A program made the translations under genes and the position numbers. Under the pieces are notes generated by a model. The model was given only the letters and a program-made list of their open reading frames with translations. It was not told the DNA's origin and searched no databases. A DNA stretch of 64,000 bases from Ornithinimicrobium avium (GTDB taxonomy: Bacteria; Actinomycetota; Actinomycetes; Actinomycetales; Dermatophilaceae): assembly GCF_003351765.1 (NCBI RefSeq), contig NZ_CP031229.1:1178001-1242000 (forward strand), in the 5' to 3' direction. Of the stretch, positions 25,727 through 34,986 are shown one piece after another. Each line of letters opens with the position of its first letter. Positions within the stretch are counted from its first letter, which is position 1.

Positions 25727-26461
25727 CTACAACCGGGAGCCCATGATGCGGGTGCCGACACGCAGGTGAGTCGCACCACATGTCACAGCAGTTTCAAAGT
25801 CGCCGCTCATTCCGGCGGACATCCAGGTGGCGTCCGGATGATCCTTGCGAAGGTCCTCGCCGAGCTGCGCGAGCCGCTCGAACGCGGCCCTGACCCCTGG
25901 CTCGTCCTGGTCCCTGGGCGCCACGGCCATGAGCCCGCGCAGCCGCAGGTGCTCGGCCGAGGCAGTCGCGTCGGCGAGCGCCGGCAGGTCCTCGGGAAGA
26001 GCCCCGCCGCGGCCGCGGTCCTCCCCCTCCCCCAGGTCGACCTGCAGCGTGACGTCGATGGGCTCCTGCCGTAGGCCCTCGTCCAGCGCGATGCCGGCAC
26101 CGCGGTCGAGGGCGGTGACGAGCCGGGCGCGGTCGACGGACTGGACGACGTCGGCGTAGCGGGCGACGCGGTTGGCCTTGTTGGTCTGCAGCTGGCCGAC
26201 GAAGTGCACGGTGAGCAGGCCACGGACCTCCTCGGGCAGGTCGGCGACCTTGGGGCCGACCTCCTGGTCACGGTTCTCGCCGATGTGGCGGACGCCCAGA
26301 CTGACCAGCTCCTCGACGTCGGAGGCGGGGAAGAACTTGGTCACCACGATCAGCGTGACGTCCGCGGGGTCGCGCCCGGCGGCCGCGCAGGCGGCGTCGA
26401 CGTCGACCCGCATGCCGGACAGGTTGGCGGCGAGCTCGTCGTGGCGGGCGGTCCCGGTCAT
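25727..26461 (-). CDS. yggS: YggS/PLPBP pyridoxal phosphate homeostasis protein
   Basis: At 244 residues this is a single-domain PLP-binding TIM barrel. The PLP lysine is in LIVVTKFFP, followed by HIGENRDQEVGPKV and HFVGQLQTNKANRV, then SAGMSGDFETAV and LRVGTRIMG, which bind the phosphate. It controls free pyridoxal phosphate and amino-acid balance. The ATG overlaps the pgeF stop by four bases. The order pgeF-yggS-sepF-yggT-divIVA matches the usual tail of the division cluster. Confidence 0.93.
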   Translation of the reverse strand: MTGTARHDELAANLSGMRVDVDAACAAAGRDPADVTLIVVTKFFPASDVEELVSLGVRHIGENRDQEVGPKVADLPEEVRGLLTVHFVGQLQTNKANRVARYADVVQSVDRARLVTALDRGAGIALDEGLRQEPIDVTLQVDLGEGEDRGRGGALPEDLPALADATASAEHLRLRGLMAVAPRDQDEPGVRAAFERLAQLGEDLRKDHPDATWMSAGMSGDFETAVTCGATHLRVGTRIMGSRL

Positions 26462-27231
26462 GCGGCTTCCTCGTGGTCGAGTAGTCGGACGACGCCGACG
26501 AAGCGGCCGGTCCGGCCATCGCGGCGGTAGGAGTAGAGGTCGGGGTTCTCGCGGGTGCAGCCGGGCAGCCGACGCACGGAGACACCGTCGCGGCCCAGCT
26601 GCTCGACCACGCCCGCAGCGACGTCGATCGCGGGCGTGCCGGTCGAGGAGACAGCAGCAGCGGCCGGAGCGACGCTTGCGGCCTCGTCCCGGAGCTCGGC
26701 AGGCACCTCGTAGCACCCGGCGCAGATGGACGGGCCGAGGACGGCCTCGAGGTCGTGTGCGCCGAGGTCGCGAAGCCTCGAGACGGCTGCCGGCACGACG
26801 CCCTTGACGAGGCCTCCCCGCCCGGCGTGCACGGCCGCGACGAGGCCGACGGTGCGGTCGAGCAGGAGCACGGGCACGCAGTCGGCGACCATCACGACGA
26901 GCGCCTCGTCCGTGCGACCGGACACGATGCCGTCGGCTGTCGGCGGCACGGCGCCGTGCGGGGCTCCCTCACCGGGCACGGTGCCCGGCGTCAGGGCGAC
27001 GGCGCAGCCGTGGACCTGGTCCATGAAGCGCAGGTCGTCCAGCCGCAGGCCCAGCTCGTTGGCGAGCCGGCGCCGGTTGGTGGTCACCGCGTCGTCGCGG
27101 TCCCCCACGTGCAGGGCAAGGTTGAGACCGTCGAACGGCGCCTGGCTCGACCCGCCCCGACGGTCGGTGAAGGCCAACTCCACGCCGCAGGCGGCGCCGC
27201 TCGGCTCGATCCGCTCACGCCAGAAGAACAC
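26458..27231 (-). CDS. pgeF: PgeF/YfiH family peptidoglycan-editing (laccase-domain) protein
   Basis: The 257-residue protein has the zinc/copper site of the PgeF family: MDQVHG, MVADCVPVLL, then AAVHAGRGGLVKGVV and GPSICAGCYEVP, with the CTRENPDLYSYRRDG block near the C-terminus. Family members cleave mis-incorporated muropeptides or nucleosides. The start is GTG. It normally follows ftsZ directly; here it follows a divIVA paralogue by 29 bp, and ftsZ lies 10 kb away. Confidence 0.92.
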   Translation of the reverse strand: MFFWRERIEPSGAACGVELAFTDRRGGSSQAPFDGLNLALHVGDRDDAVTTNRRRLANELGLRLDDLRFMDQVHGCAVALTPGTVPGEGAPHGAVPPTADGIVSGRTDEALVVMVADCVPVLLLDRTVGLVAAVHAGRGGLVKGVVPAAVSRLRDLGAHDLEAVLGPSICAGCYEVPAELRDEAASVAPAAAAVSSTGTPAIDVAAGVVEQLGRDGVSVRRLPGCTRENPDLYSYRRDGRTGRFVGVVRLLDHEEAA

Positions 27232-27260
27232 GGTCGTCAGGCTACCTCCGCGGTCCTCGG

Positions 27261-28541
27261 CTACCGGTGCCAGGCATCGTCGTCGAGCACCTTCATCTGC
27301 TCCGCCATGTAGGTGCGCAACCGCTGACGGTACTCGCCCTGGAAGCGGTCGAGCTCCTCGACCTTGCTCTGCAGCAGGTCGCGTCGAGCGTTGAGGTCCG
27401 CGAGGACTCCGGCCCGCTGCTCCTCTGCCTCGCTGATCAGCCGGTCGTGCTCGGCCCGGCCGGTGTCGAGCAGTCGACGGTGCTCCTCCGTCGCCTCGTG
27501 GATCATCCGCTCGTGCACCTCCTTGGCCGCCCTGATCAAGCGCTGGTTCTCAGCCTGCCCCTCGGCAAGCAGCTCGTCGCGAGTCTGAGTGCCGTCGGTG
27601 ACGAAGCGGGCCTGCTGCGTCTTGCCCGTCTCCAGCAATCGGTCGTGCTCTGCCTGCGCAGCACCCACCAGCTCGTCGTGCTGCTCCTGGGCGGTGCGCA
27701 CCAGCTCCTCGTGCGCCTTCCGCGCCTGCTCGACCAACTCGTCGTGCTCGCGCTGGGCGTTGACCAGCAGTGCCTGGGTGCGCGTGGCAGCGTCGCCGAT
27801 CATCCGCTCCCGCTCCGCAGCCGCATCGGTGCGCACCGCCTCGGCGTCCCGCACCGCACGCTCGGACTGCTCCTTGCGCGCGGCGGACGCCAGGGCGGCG
27901 ACGAACCGCAGGTCCGCCATGGGCCCAGCCGCCTCCGGCACGCTTACGGCGCCAGCGAGCTCGTCGGCGCGGTCCGACCCGAGCTCCTCGCCCAAGGCCT
28001 GCACCGCGTCTTCGCGCAGCGCGGTCAGTCGTGCGGCCAGCCGCTCCTCCTCGAGGTGCACCTGGGCCATCAGGTCCTGGGCGGCGCGCTGGCGCTCCTG
28101 GCTCTCGTCCTCCGCCCTGTTGGCCTCCTCGCGGACCTGGTGGACCTTCTTCTCCAGGGCAAAGAGGTCGTCGTCGAACCGGGCACGGATCTCCTCCAGG
28201 CTTGCCTCCCGGTCTCGCTCGGCAGCCTCGGCGTCCGCCCGTGCCTGCGCGACGCGCCGATCGGCGTCCTTCAGCTCCTGGACCACGGAGTCGCGCTCGC
28301 GCCGGACCTGGTCAAGCTGTTGCTCCTCCAAAGCGCGCCGCTGAGCGGCTTCGTCACCGTGCTCCAGCTGCCCCCTGAGGTGGTCGATCTCCGCCTTCTG
28401 CTCGTCGACCTCGTCGCGCAACTGGCGCAGCTCGGCGACGACCTCCTCGAGGAAAGCGTCGACCTCACCCTCGTCGTAGCCGCGTCGAAGCTGCGTCGTG
28501 CGGAACGTCTTGCGGACGACGTCGTCGGGATGGAGTGCCAC
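27261..28541 (-). CDS. DivIVA-domain coiled-coil protein with hendecad repeats (paralogue 2)
   Basis: This 426-residue protein shares the N-terminal DivIVA domain with paralogue 1 (TTQLRRGYDEGEVDAFLEEV) and the same GAGGTGA ribosome site. A long heptad coiled coil (about 35-200) is followed by eleven 11-residue units from about residue 264 to 384 (REHDELVEQAR, KAHEELVRTAQ, EEHRRLLDTGR and so on). It starts with GTG 41 bp after the last tad gene, and pgeF follows by 29 bp. Placement at the end of the Tad operon suggests, as inference, that it may localise the pilus machine or link it to the pole. It could alternatively be a simple duplicate with a division role. Confidence 0.82.
   Translation of the reverse strand: MALHPDDVVRKTFRTTQLRRGYDEGEVDAFLEEVVAELRQLRDEVDEQKAEIDHLRGQLEHGDEAAQRRALEEQQLDQVRRERDSVVQELKDADRRVAQARADAEAAERDREASLEEIRARFDDDLFALEKKVHQVREEANRAEDESQERQRAAQDLMAQVHLEEERLAARLTALREDAVQALGEELGSDRADELAGAVSVPEAAGPMADLRFVAALASAARKEQSERAVRDAEAVRTDAAAERERMIGDAATRTQALLVNAQREHDELVEQARKAHEELVRTAQEQHDELVGAAQAEHDRLLETGKTQQARFVTDGTQTRDELLAEGQAENQRLIRAAKEVHERMIHEATEEHRRLLDTGRAEHDRLISEAEEQRAGVLADLNARRDLLQSKVEELDRFQGEYRQRLRTYMAEQMKVLDDDAWHR
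27390..27752 (-). repeat. Eleven tandem 33-bp (11-codon) repeats in divIVA paralogue 2
   Basis: The units are more diverged than in paralogue 1 but keep the x-x-H-x-x-L-x-x-x-x-x frame (EQHDELVGAAQ, AEHDRLLETGK, AEHDRLISEAE). Confidence 0.7.
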
Positions 28542-28582
28542 TTGTCACCTCGTGTGGTGGGAGAGAACTTTGGGGAGACTGT

Positions 28583-29476
28583 CTACCGGCCTGAGAAGGC
28601 GTCGATCATGTTGATGACTCCGGGCCCCATGACGATGATGAAGAGCACCGGCAGAATGGTGAGGATCAGGGGGAAGACCACCTTGACCGGGATCTGCATC
28701 GCCTTCTCCTCAGCCCGCTGACGCCGCTTGATGCGCATCTCCTGGGCCTGGGTCGACAGGACGCCGGCGATGGAGACACCGTGCTGCTCTGCCTGGATGA
28801 CCGCGCGAAGGAATCGACGTAGGTCCTCCTCGGGACTTCGCTCGGCCAGCGCACGGTAGGCGTCGCGACGTGGTTGGCCGACCTGGATGTCCTGCAGCGT
28901 GCGGATGAGCTCCTCGGCTAGGGGCCCGCTGCCGTTCCTCGCTACGTGCGCCATCGCCGACTCAAACCCAAGGCCGGCCTCAACCGCGATCGTCATCTGG
29001 TCGAGGGTGTCTGGCAGCGCGCGCTGGATGGCGACCTTGCGCTTCTGCGCAGTGTTGTAGAGCAGGATCTCCGGCAGGAACCACACGAGGACGACCATCA
29101 CCACCGCGAAGGCCACGAGCCGCCGGCTCGGGCTGACGCTGAAGAGCAGCAGCATCAGTGCCGCTGTCGCGGCCGTGCCGAGCACCTTGGTGACAAGGAC
29201 GCGCTCCAGCGGCCATGCCGCTGGCCGACCGGCGCGGGACAGCTGCAGGTCCAGCCCACGGACGCGGCCCGCCGGCGTGAGCTTGCGGGCCAGGCCCACG
29301 AGTCCGCCGCCGGTGACCAGGTCGGCATCGCGGGCGGCTTGCCGATCCCCGCGCCGCAGGTTGGCCAGGCTCTGCGCGCGCACCCGACCGGGCTGGGCGG
29401 TCATCGCGTAGGTCGCGAGCACAGCGGCCAGCGCGACGGTTGCGGCCGCAGTGACCGGCAGGAGAACGCCGGCCAT
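28583..29476 (-). CDS. tadC: Tad pilus inner-membrane platform protein TadC
   Basis: The 297-residue protein has a T2SSF domain (DQMTIAVEAGLGFESAMAHVA, then RFLRAVIQAEQHGVSIAGVL) between one N-terminal pair and a C-terminal pair of membrane helices (VVFPLILTILPVLFIIVMGP). It works with TadB as the platform on which the TadA ATPase acts. Its ATG overlaps the TadB stop by one base. It is the last tad gene of the operon. Confidence 0.92.
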   Translation of the reverse strand: MAGVLLPVTAAATVALAAVLATYAMTAQPGRVRAQSLANLRRGDRQAARDADLVTGGGLVGLARKLTPAGRVRGLDLQLSRAGRPAAWPLERVLVTKVLGTAATAALMLLLFSVSPSRRLVAFAVVMVVLVWFLPEILLYNTAQKRKVAIQRALPDTLDQMTIAVEAGLGFESAMAHVARNGSGPLAEELIRTLQDIQVGQPRRDAYRALAERSPEEDLRRFLRAVIQAEQHGVSIAGVLSTQAQEMRIKRRQRAEEKAMQIPVKVVFPLILTILPVLFIIVMGPGVINMIDAFSGR

Positions 29477-30420
29477 CAGAATTCGACCTTGACCATGATC
29501 CGCATCCAATAGATCCCGATCACGAGCAGGACCGCGGCGACAGCCATCAAGAGATAGCCGAGCATGCTGTCGGTGAACACCGCAAGGTAGCCCGGATTCA
29601 GGAAAGACAGAGCGAGGATCACGAAGAACGGGAGTGCGATGAGCACCCACGCGGACAGCCGCCCTTCTGCGCTGAGCGCCTGCACCTGGCGTCGGACCTG
29701 CCCGCGCTCACGGATCGTGTCCGCGACCGTGTCCAGCACGTCGGCCAGGTTGCCGCCGACCTGCCGATGGATGCCAATGGCTTGGGTGATCCACCTGAAG
29801 TCGTCGCTGTCCATCCGGTCGGCGACATCCCCGAGAGCATCGCTGAGGTCTCGGCCCACGCGCACCTGGGTGACCGCACGCGCCATCTCCGAGGCGGCCG
29901 GCTGCTCGACCTCCCGACTCATGGCGTCGAGTGCGTGCTGCAGACTATGACCAGCCCGAAGGTTGCTGGCCAGCAGCGTGAGAATGTCATCGAGCTGGTC
30001 GGCGAAGTCGGCCTTGCGCTTGTCCGAGCGGAGGCTCACCCACAGCACCGCCCCTGCGACGGCGAACCCGGCGAGCAGCACGCCCACCACCGGTCCGCCG
30101 ACCACATACCCCACGGCCAGACCGACCAAGGAGCCTGCACCGACCAGCAGGATGAACTCTGGCACCGTCCGCTGGATGCCGGCACGATCGAGCACCCGCT
30201 CCCAAGACGCTCGGCTGCCCCGCTGACCCACGAGACGATCGATCAGTCCGGTGGCCCGATCGGTGCTGCGGGTGAGCAGCGTCGTCGGCGTGCGAGCGCC
30301 TAGACGGCGCTGGACGTCGACCGCCGTCACAGGCCACGCCAGGATGGTGACGACGAGGCCCGCTGCCAGGGCGATCGCGCCGACACCTAGCCACAGCGGG
30401 CTGACCGAGCCGGGCGTCAC
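29476..30420 (-). CDS. tadB: Tad pilus inner-membrane platform protein TadB
   Basis: This 314-residue protein has an N-terminal membrane helix, a central helical hairpin with two further helices, the T2SSF domain (DILTLLASNLRAGHSLQHAL with RWITQAIGIHRQVGGNLADVL) and a C-terminal membrane pair. The GTG at 30420 is preferred over one at 30423 because GGAG then stands six bases away and it gives a GTGA overlap with the tadA stop. Confidence 0.92.
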   Translation of the reverse strand: MTPGSVSPLWLGVGAIALAAGLVVTILAWPVTAVDVQRRLGARTPTTLLTRSTDRATGLIDRLVGQRGSRASWERVLDRAGIQRTVPEFILLVGAGSLVGLAVGYVVGGPVVGVLLAGFAVAGAVLWVSLRSDKRKADFADQLDDILTLLASNLRAGHSLQHALDAMSREVEQPAASEMARAVTQVRVGRDLSDALGDVADRMDSDDFRWITQAIGIHRQVGGNLADVLDTVADTIRERGQVRRQVQALSAEGRLSAWVLIALPFFVILALSFLNPGYLAVFTDSMLGYLLMAVAAVLLVIGIYWMRIMVKVEF

Positions 30421-31928
30421 CACCGGCTCCGCCCCACCAGATCAGCTTCGAAGAGGTGCTCAGGCAGCTCGATCCCCAGGTCCTCAAACCGCTCCGTGAA
30501 CCCTGGACGCACGCCCGTTGGGCGAGTCGTGCCCAGGAAACGGCCGTTGTGGTCGACCCCGGCGGCGTAGTCGAAGACGAAAGCGTCCTGCAACGTGATG
30601 ATGTCTCCCTCCATGCCCTGCACTTCGGTCAGGTGCGTGACACGTCGCGTGCCGTCCCGAAGACGGGTCAGGTGCACGATCACGTCCAGCGCCGAGGCGA
30701 TCTGCTCGCGGATGGCGCGCAACGGCAGGTCCATGCCGGCCATCAGGACCATGGTCTCCAGCCGCGAGATCGCATCGCGCGGGGTATTGGCATGGAGCGT
30801 GGACAAGCTGCCCTCGTGGCCCGTGTTCATCGCCTGGAGCATGTCGAGGCTCTCGCCGCCACGGACCTCCCCGACGATGATGCGGTCCGGACGCATGCGC
30901 AGCGAGTTGCGGACGAGCTCACGGATCGTGACCTCGCCGCGTCCCTCGATGTTGGCAGGGCGACTCTCCAGGCGCACCAGATGCTCCTGCTGGAGCTGCA
31001 GCTCGACGGCGTCCTCGATCGTGACGATGCGCTCGTCGTGGGGGATGAACGACGACAGGACGTTGAGCATGGTGGTCTTGCCGGTGCCGGTGCCCCCGCT
31101 GACCAGGATGTTGAGCTTGCCCTCGACGCACGCCTGCAGGAGCTGCACCATCTGGGGGGAGAGAGACCCTTTGGCCATGAGGTCTTCTGCGGTGAGCGGC
31201 ACTTTGCCGAACTTGCGGATCGTCAACGTTGGCCCGGTGAACGCGAGGGGTGGGATGATGGCGTTCACGCGCGACCCGTCCTCAAGCCTGGCGTCCACCA
31301 GAGGAGAAGACTCGTCGATGCGTCGACCGACACGAGAGACGATGCGCTCGATCACACGGCGCAGGTGATCCTCACTGGTGAAGTGGACCGGGGTCCGGGT
31401 GATCCGACCTGCCACCTCGACGTAGACGTTGTCAGGACCGTTGACCATGATCTCGGTGACGTCGTCGTCTTCCAGCAGTTTCTGCAGGGGGCCGTAGCCG
31501 AGGACGTCGTCGGTGAGCTCGGCGATGAGCTGTCGCCGCTCGTCCGGCTTCAGTGCGAGCTCGGCGCCCTGGACCAGGGAGGTGAGCTCGCGGCGGACCA
31601 GCGCTTGCAGGTCGTTCTCTGCCAGCGAGGAGTCTGTGAGCCGGCCACCTAGGCGAGCAAACAGCTCCTCTCTGGCCTTCGTCTTGAAAGCGACAAGCGC
31701 GTCAGGCGGGGCTGACCGCGGCGTAGCACGTACCGGGACTGGCTCGACGAGCGAGCGAACTGTCACGTCATCGTCAGCACCGGCAGGAGCCAGCTCCGAA
31801 TGCTCAGCTGAGGTGGGGCTCCCCTCGCCAGCCCCATCGAGCGACGACCCTGCAGCCGCAACGCCGTCGCGGTGCCGTCCGGGCTCGTCCTGGAGTTGGG
31901 CTGCCTTCAGCCGGTCGGACAGTCTCAT
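30417..31928 (-). CDS. tadA: Tad/CpaF secretion ATPase
   Basis: The 503-residue cytosolic hexameric ATPase powers pilin assembly. A variable N-terminal stretch (about 1-75) is followed by the CpaF-type N-domain (VLGYGPLQKLLEDDDVTEIM). Walker A is SGGTGTGKTT near residue 280, the Asp box is ERIVTIEDAVELQL, and Walker B is DRIIVGEVRGGE, with the His box STLHANTPRDAISRLE. Its start overlaps the TadZ stop by four bases. It is intact. Confidence 0.95.
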   Translation of the reverse strand: MRLSDRLKAAQLQDEPGRHRDGVAAAGSSLDGAGEGSPTSAEHSELAPAGADDDVTVRSLVEPVPVRATPRSAPPDALVAFKTKAREELFARLGGRLTDSSLAENDLQALVRRELTSLVQGAELALKPDERRQLIAELTDDVLGYGPLQKLLEDDDVTEIMVNGPDNVYVEVAGRITRTPVHFTSEDHLRRVIERIVSRVGRRIDESSPLVDARLEDGSRVNAIIPPLAFTGPTLTIRKFGKVPLTAEDLMAKGSLSPQMVQLLQACVEGKLNILVSGGTGTGKTTMLNVLSSFIPHDERIVTIEDAVELQLQQEHLVRLESRPANIEGRGEVTIRELVRNSLRMRPDRIIVGEVRGGESLDMLQAMNTGHEGSLSTLHANTPRDAISRLETMVLMAGMDLPLRAIREQIASALDVIVHLTRLRDGTRRVTHLTEVQGMEGDIITLQDAFVFDYAAGVDHNGRFLGTTRPTGVRPGFTERFEDLGIELPEHLFEADLVGRSRW

Positions 31929-33100
31929 GGCCGGAGCCTCCCTCGGTGCCGCCCGCCCCAGCGGGACTGCGGGGCGGAGATGTGCGCGAAGCGTGAGACC
32001 AGCTCACTGATCGTGCGACTGACCTTGTCCCGAGGCATGGCCGCGATGATGGGCGTCCCCTGGTTCGTCGTCCTGGGCACCTTTGCCGAACGCTCGAGGA
32101 CCAGGTCCACCGGACGCTCGATCGCGGCCTCGACGTCCTTGACGGTCAGGCCACCCGTGGCGTCCTCGAAGTTGATGACGATGTGGCGGGTCGCCGGCTG
32201 CAGCTCGATGTCGTCGAGCAGCTGCAGCTCCTTGCGCAGCCCCCGCACACCGGGCACGTCCAGGCTGGTGACGAGCACCAGATCTGTGGCGTGGTCGATC
32301 GCCGCCAGGGTCTGCTCGCTCATCCCGGGAGCGGTGTCGATGACGACATAACGGAACTCCTTCTTGAGCAACCGCAGGAGTGCGTCGATGTGCTGCGGCG
32401 TGATCACGTCGGCCTCCGCCGGGGAGTGCACCCCACAGACGACCTGGAGGCCGCTCGGGTGCTGGGCCAGGAGCGTCTTGAGCGCGATCGGGTCCGTCAA
32501 CCCAGGTCCGACCACGATGTCACCCAGGGTGTAGGTCGGGTCGAGGTCAAGAGCAGCGGCGACGTCGCCGAACTGGATGTCGAGGTCGACGAGGACGGTG
32601 CTCTTCGGCGCCTGGGCCGCCAGGCCGACGGCCACGTTCGTGGCCAGGGTCGTCTTGCCGACACCTCCCTTGGGCGAGGCGATCGTGATGACTCGTCCGC
32701 TGAAGGTCTCGGAGTGGTTGACGCCACCGTTAGCCGATCTGCGCAGCACCAGCCGCAGGTCCTCGATGGACGCGTCGGGGTCTAGGAGGTCGGTCACCCC
32801 GTGACGCAGGGCTCCAAGCGCAAGCCGCTCTGCCTCGTCGGTGAGGAGCAGCACCTTCACTGACGGGTACTTCTCAGAGAACCTCCCTGCCAGCTCCAGC
32901 ACGGACGACTCCGGGCTCGCCCCCTCCCGCACGTCGATGAGGACGGAGCGGACGGCATCCGGCTCCGGCACCATCGCCAGGAGCTGGGGCGCGGTCGCGG
33001 GCAGCTGCTGCGGTTGCAGCACCGTCAGGTCATCGCCGACCGCGATCCGCACCTTCCTCGCGGTGTCGACCGAAGGGCTGACCAGGATGGTGGCGCTCAC
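31925..33100 (-). CDS. TadZ/CpaE pilus localisation ATPase
   Basis: The 391-residue protein has an atypical receiver-like first domain (about 1-135; VKVLLLTDEAERLALGALRH) and a MinD/ParA-type ATPase with a deviant Walker A ASPKGGVGKTT and VDLDIQFGDVAAALDL. TadZ/CpaE proteins mark the pole where the Tad apparatus is built. The GTG start at 33100 overlaps the cpaB stop by four bases. The frame stays open upstream but only as antisense sequence. Confidence 0.92.
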   Translation of the reverse strand: MSATILVSPSVDTARKVRIAVGDDLTVLQPQQLPATAPQLLAMVPEPDAVRSVLIDVREGASPESSVLELAGRFSEKYPSVKVLLLTDEAERLALGALRHGVTDLLDPDASIEDLRLVLRRSANGGVNHSETFSGRVITIASPKGGVGKTTLATNVAVGLAAQAPKSTVLVDLDIQFGDVAAALDLDPTYTLGDIVVGPGLTDPIALKTLLAQHPSGLQVVCGVHSPAEADVITPQHIDALLRLLKKEFRYVVIDTAPGMSEQTLAAIDHATDLVLVTSLDVPGVRGLRKELQLLDDIELQPATRHIVINFEDATGGLTVKDVEAAIERPVDLVLERSAKVPRTTNQGTPIIAAMPRDKVSRTISELVSRFAHISAPQSRWGGRHRGRLRP

Positions 33101-33963
33101 TCCAGCACGTCCCCGGCCCGCTCGGGCAGGCGGATCATCTTGATGTCGTCCGCATCCTCTTCGGCGGTCTCGGGCTCGTAGGTGAGCCACACGGTCCCGA
33201 ACTCCATCGCATAGACCAGCTGCTCGGCCTGGCTTCCGTCGAGAGCCAGCGTCACGAGGATCTGGTCCGCGGGACCTTCCTCGTCGTCGGTCGATCCTTC
33301 GGTCTGAGAGGTCACCGCTGCTGGCGCAGGCACGTATCCGCCCTGAACCCTGGTCACCAAGACCTTTTCGAGCGTGAGCTTGGTGAAGTCGATGGTGATC
33401 TCCTCCGGCGTGCCACTCTGGCCCTCCTGTCCCTGGGCAACCTCGGGGCTCCATCGCACGGTGCCGTCGCTGTCGACGTAGAGGCCGGGCTGGAAGGTGG
33501 CTTCGAAGGACATCAGTACTCCTACGGTGTCTCCAGCGGTCACGTCACCGCCCAATGCCCGCGCCGTGTCCAGAGGGATGGTCAGCTGGTGCAGGTCCTC
33601 CGCCTCCTCGGGCAGCGCGAACTCCCCTCGGGCACGCAGCTCCTCAGGAGTCGCAAACCTTGATCGCTGCAACTGCTCTCCGGCGGAGACGTCGGTCAGT
33701 GAGACCCGGCCCTCAAGATCCTCGAGATCATCCACCGCGCCCTCGACCTGGAACTGGCGCGGCACCGCCTTGGTCTCGACCCGGTCTGCCAGGTCCTCCC
33801 CGGATGTGCCCATCGGGATGGCCTGGGTGGCCACGTAGACGTTGTCCGTCTTCATGCCCTCCAAAGCTCGCTCGTCAGCCCTGTTGGCGTAGTTGAGCAC
33901 GAGGACAACGCCGACACCCGCCAGGATGACGGCGACAAGTGCAGCGATCACACGACGAATCAC
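33097..33963 (-). CDS. cpaB: Flp pilus assembly protein CpaB/RcpC
   Basis: The 288-residue protein has one N-terminal membrane helix (VIAALVAVILAGVGVVLVLN) and an SAF domain (VYVATQAIPMGTSGEDLADR), followed by LTIPLDTARALGGDVTAGDTVGVLM. CpaB is a periplasmic/exterior pilus assembly factor. The GTG start at 33963 follows AAGGGCC. It lies 45 bp after the TadG-like gene. Confidence 0.9.
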   Translation of the reverse strand: MIRRVIAALVAVILAGVGVVLVLNYANRADERALEGMKTDNVYVATQAIPMGTSGEDLADRVETKAVPRQFQVEGAVDDLEDLEGRVSLTDVSAGEQLQRSRFATPEELRARGEFALPEEAEDLHQLTIPLDTARALGGDVTAGDTVGVLMSFEATFQPGLYVDSDGTVRWSPEVAQGQEGQSGTPEEITIDFTKLTLEKVLVTRVQGGYVPAPAAVTSQTEGSTDDEEGPADQILVTLALDGSQAEQLVYAMEFGTVWLTYEPETAEEDADDIKMIRLPERAGDVLE

Positions 33964-34008
33964 TATAGGCCCTTACATTCGTTAGGAAATATGCCAAGAA
34001 GATGTTCG

Positions 34009-34986
34009 TCAGTCGATCAACCGGATCACGGACACGTCAGACTCCGAACTATCTCCTACATAACCTTCTGCAGACGTAACATACTCAACGAACTTGCCAC
34101 GAAGACAGGTGTCGTGCAATCCATTAGGGACCGGATTCTTCGGACACTTCGGAAGATTTCCCCACTCTCCCTTGGTCTGGATCTCGAGCCGATCGACCTC
34201 GAAGGCCGCGAACTGGGTCACGAATACCTCTGCCGCCTCACCAGTCCCTCTCTTGGCGTTGAAGATGGGGATGAGGACGGTCTTTCCCACATACTCCGAG
34301 AAGTCGCACGCGCCCTTAGGCGTGTTACCCGTGTCACCCCCAACCCAACCCCCGACGATGATATCGGCTTCGCACTTTCCATCGACGGGATCGAGCCACC
34401 CAAACCCTCCGGGGGGGTAAGCGTCGTCGGGGCACCCCGGAGTATGCTTGTTGTCCTTCGGTATCCACACGACGATGGTGTCCCCGACAGATACCGGAGC
34501 CCCACTGGCCTGGTATTCGAAAGAACATTGAGATATCGCCAGGGGAAGCATGGACGGACCCTTCTTGGGTGTGAACCAAGACGCGGTCGCGGTGGCCTCC
34601 AAGTTGGAGCTTGCGATGCCCACGACGGGAAGGAACCAGTGCGTCTTGCGTCCCGAGACAGTGGCCTGCACGGTCTGCGCGCCGGTGTCTGGCTGGAGCG
34701 TTGTGGACACCTCGCCCTTCTCATTGCGCACGTTGGCGACCCCATAGGGACCGGCCACCGCGTCAATACTCCCGCAACCGTTCTCCGCGCATTCCTGGGC
34801 GGCCGCCAAGGCGGCAGCGTCAGCACCGTTCTGCAGCTCCTGCTGCGTGGCCATCGTGGCGCCCGTGTCCACGGCCAGGCCGGTGAAGCCCACGAGGCCG
34901 ATGAGCAGGAGCGCTGTCACGACCGCCGTGGCGCCACGATCGCGACCGCGTGATGCGATCCTGCTGATGTAGGTCAACCACCGCAT
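34009..34986 (-). CDS. TadG-like pilus-assembly protein (Tad N-terminal domain)
   Basis: The N-terminus has the TadG-type signal (RDRGATAVVTALLLIGLVGF) followed by LAVDTGATMATQQELQNGAD and AALAAAQ. The remaining roughly 230 residues are an extracytoplasmic domain with eight or so Cys (for example C-x-C-type pairs around PGCPDDAYPPGG and CPKNPVPNGLHDTCLRG). The full-length TadG vWA domain is not obvious, so it may be a shorter variant. AAGGAG precedes the ATG at 34986, which overlaps the TadE gene by 13 bp. The 3' half is GC-poor (34021-34140: 60 G/C of 120). Confidence 0.82.
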   Translation of the reverse strand: MRWLTYISRIASRGRDRGATAVVTALLLIGLVGFTGLAVDTGATMATQQELQNGADAAALAAAQECAENGCGSIDAVAGPYGVANVRNEKGEVSTTLQPDTGAQTVQATVSGRKTHWFLPVVGIASSNLEATATASWFTPKKGPSMLPLAISQCSFEYQASGAPVSVGDTIVVWIPKDNKHTPGCPDDAYPPGGFGWLDPVDGKCEADIIVGGWVGGDTGNTPKGACDFSEYVGKTVLIPIFNAKRGTGEAAEVFVTQFAAFEVDRLEIQTKGEWGNLPKCPKNPVPNGLHDTCLRGKFVEYVTSAEGYVGDSSESDVSVIRLID

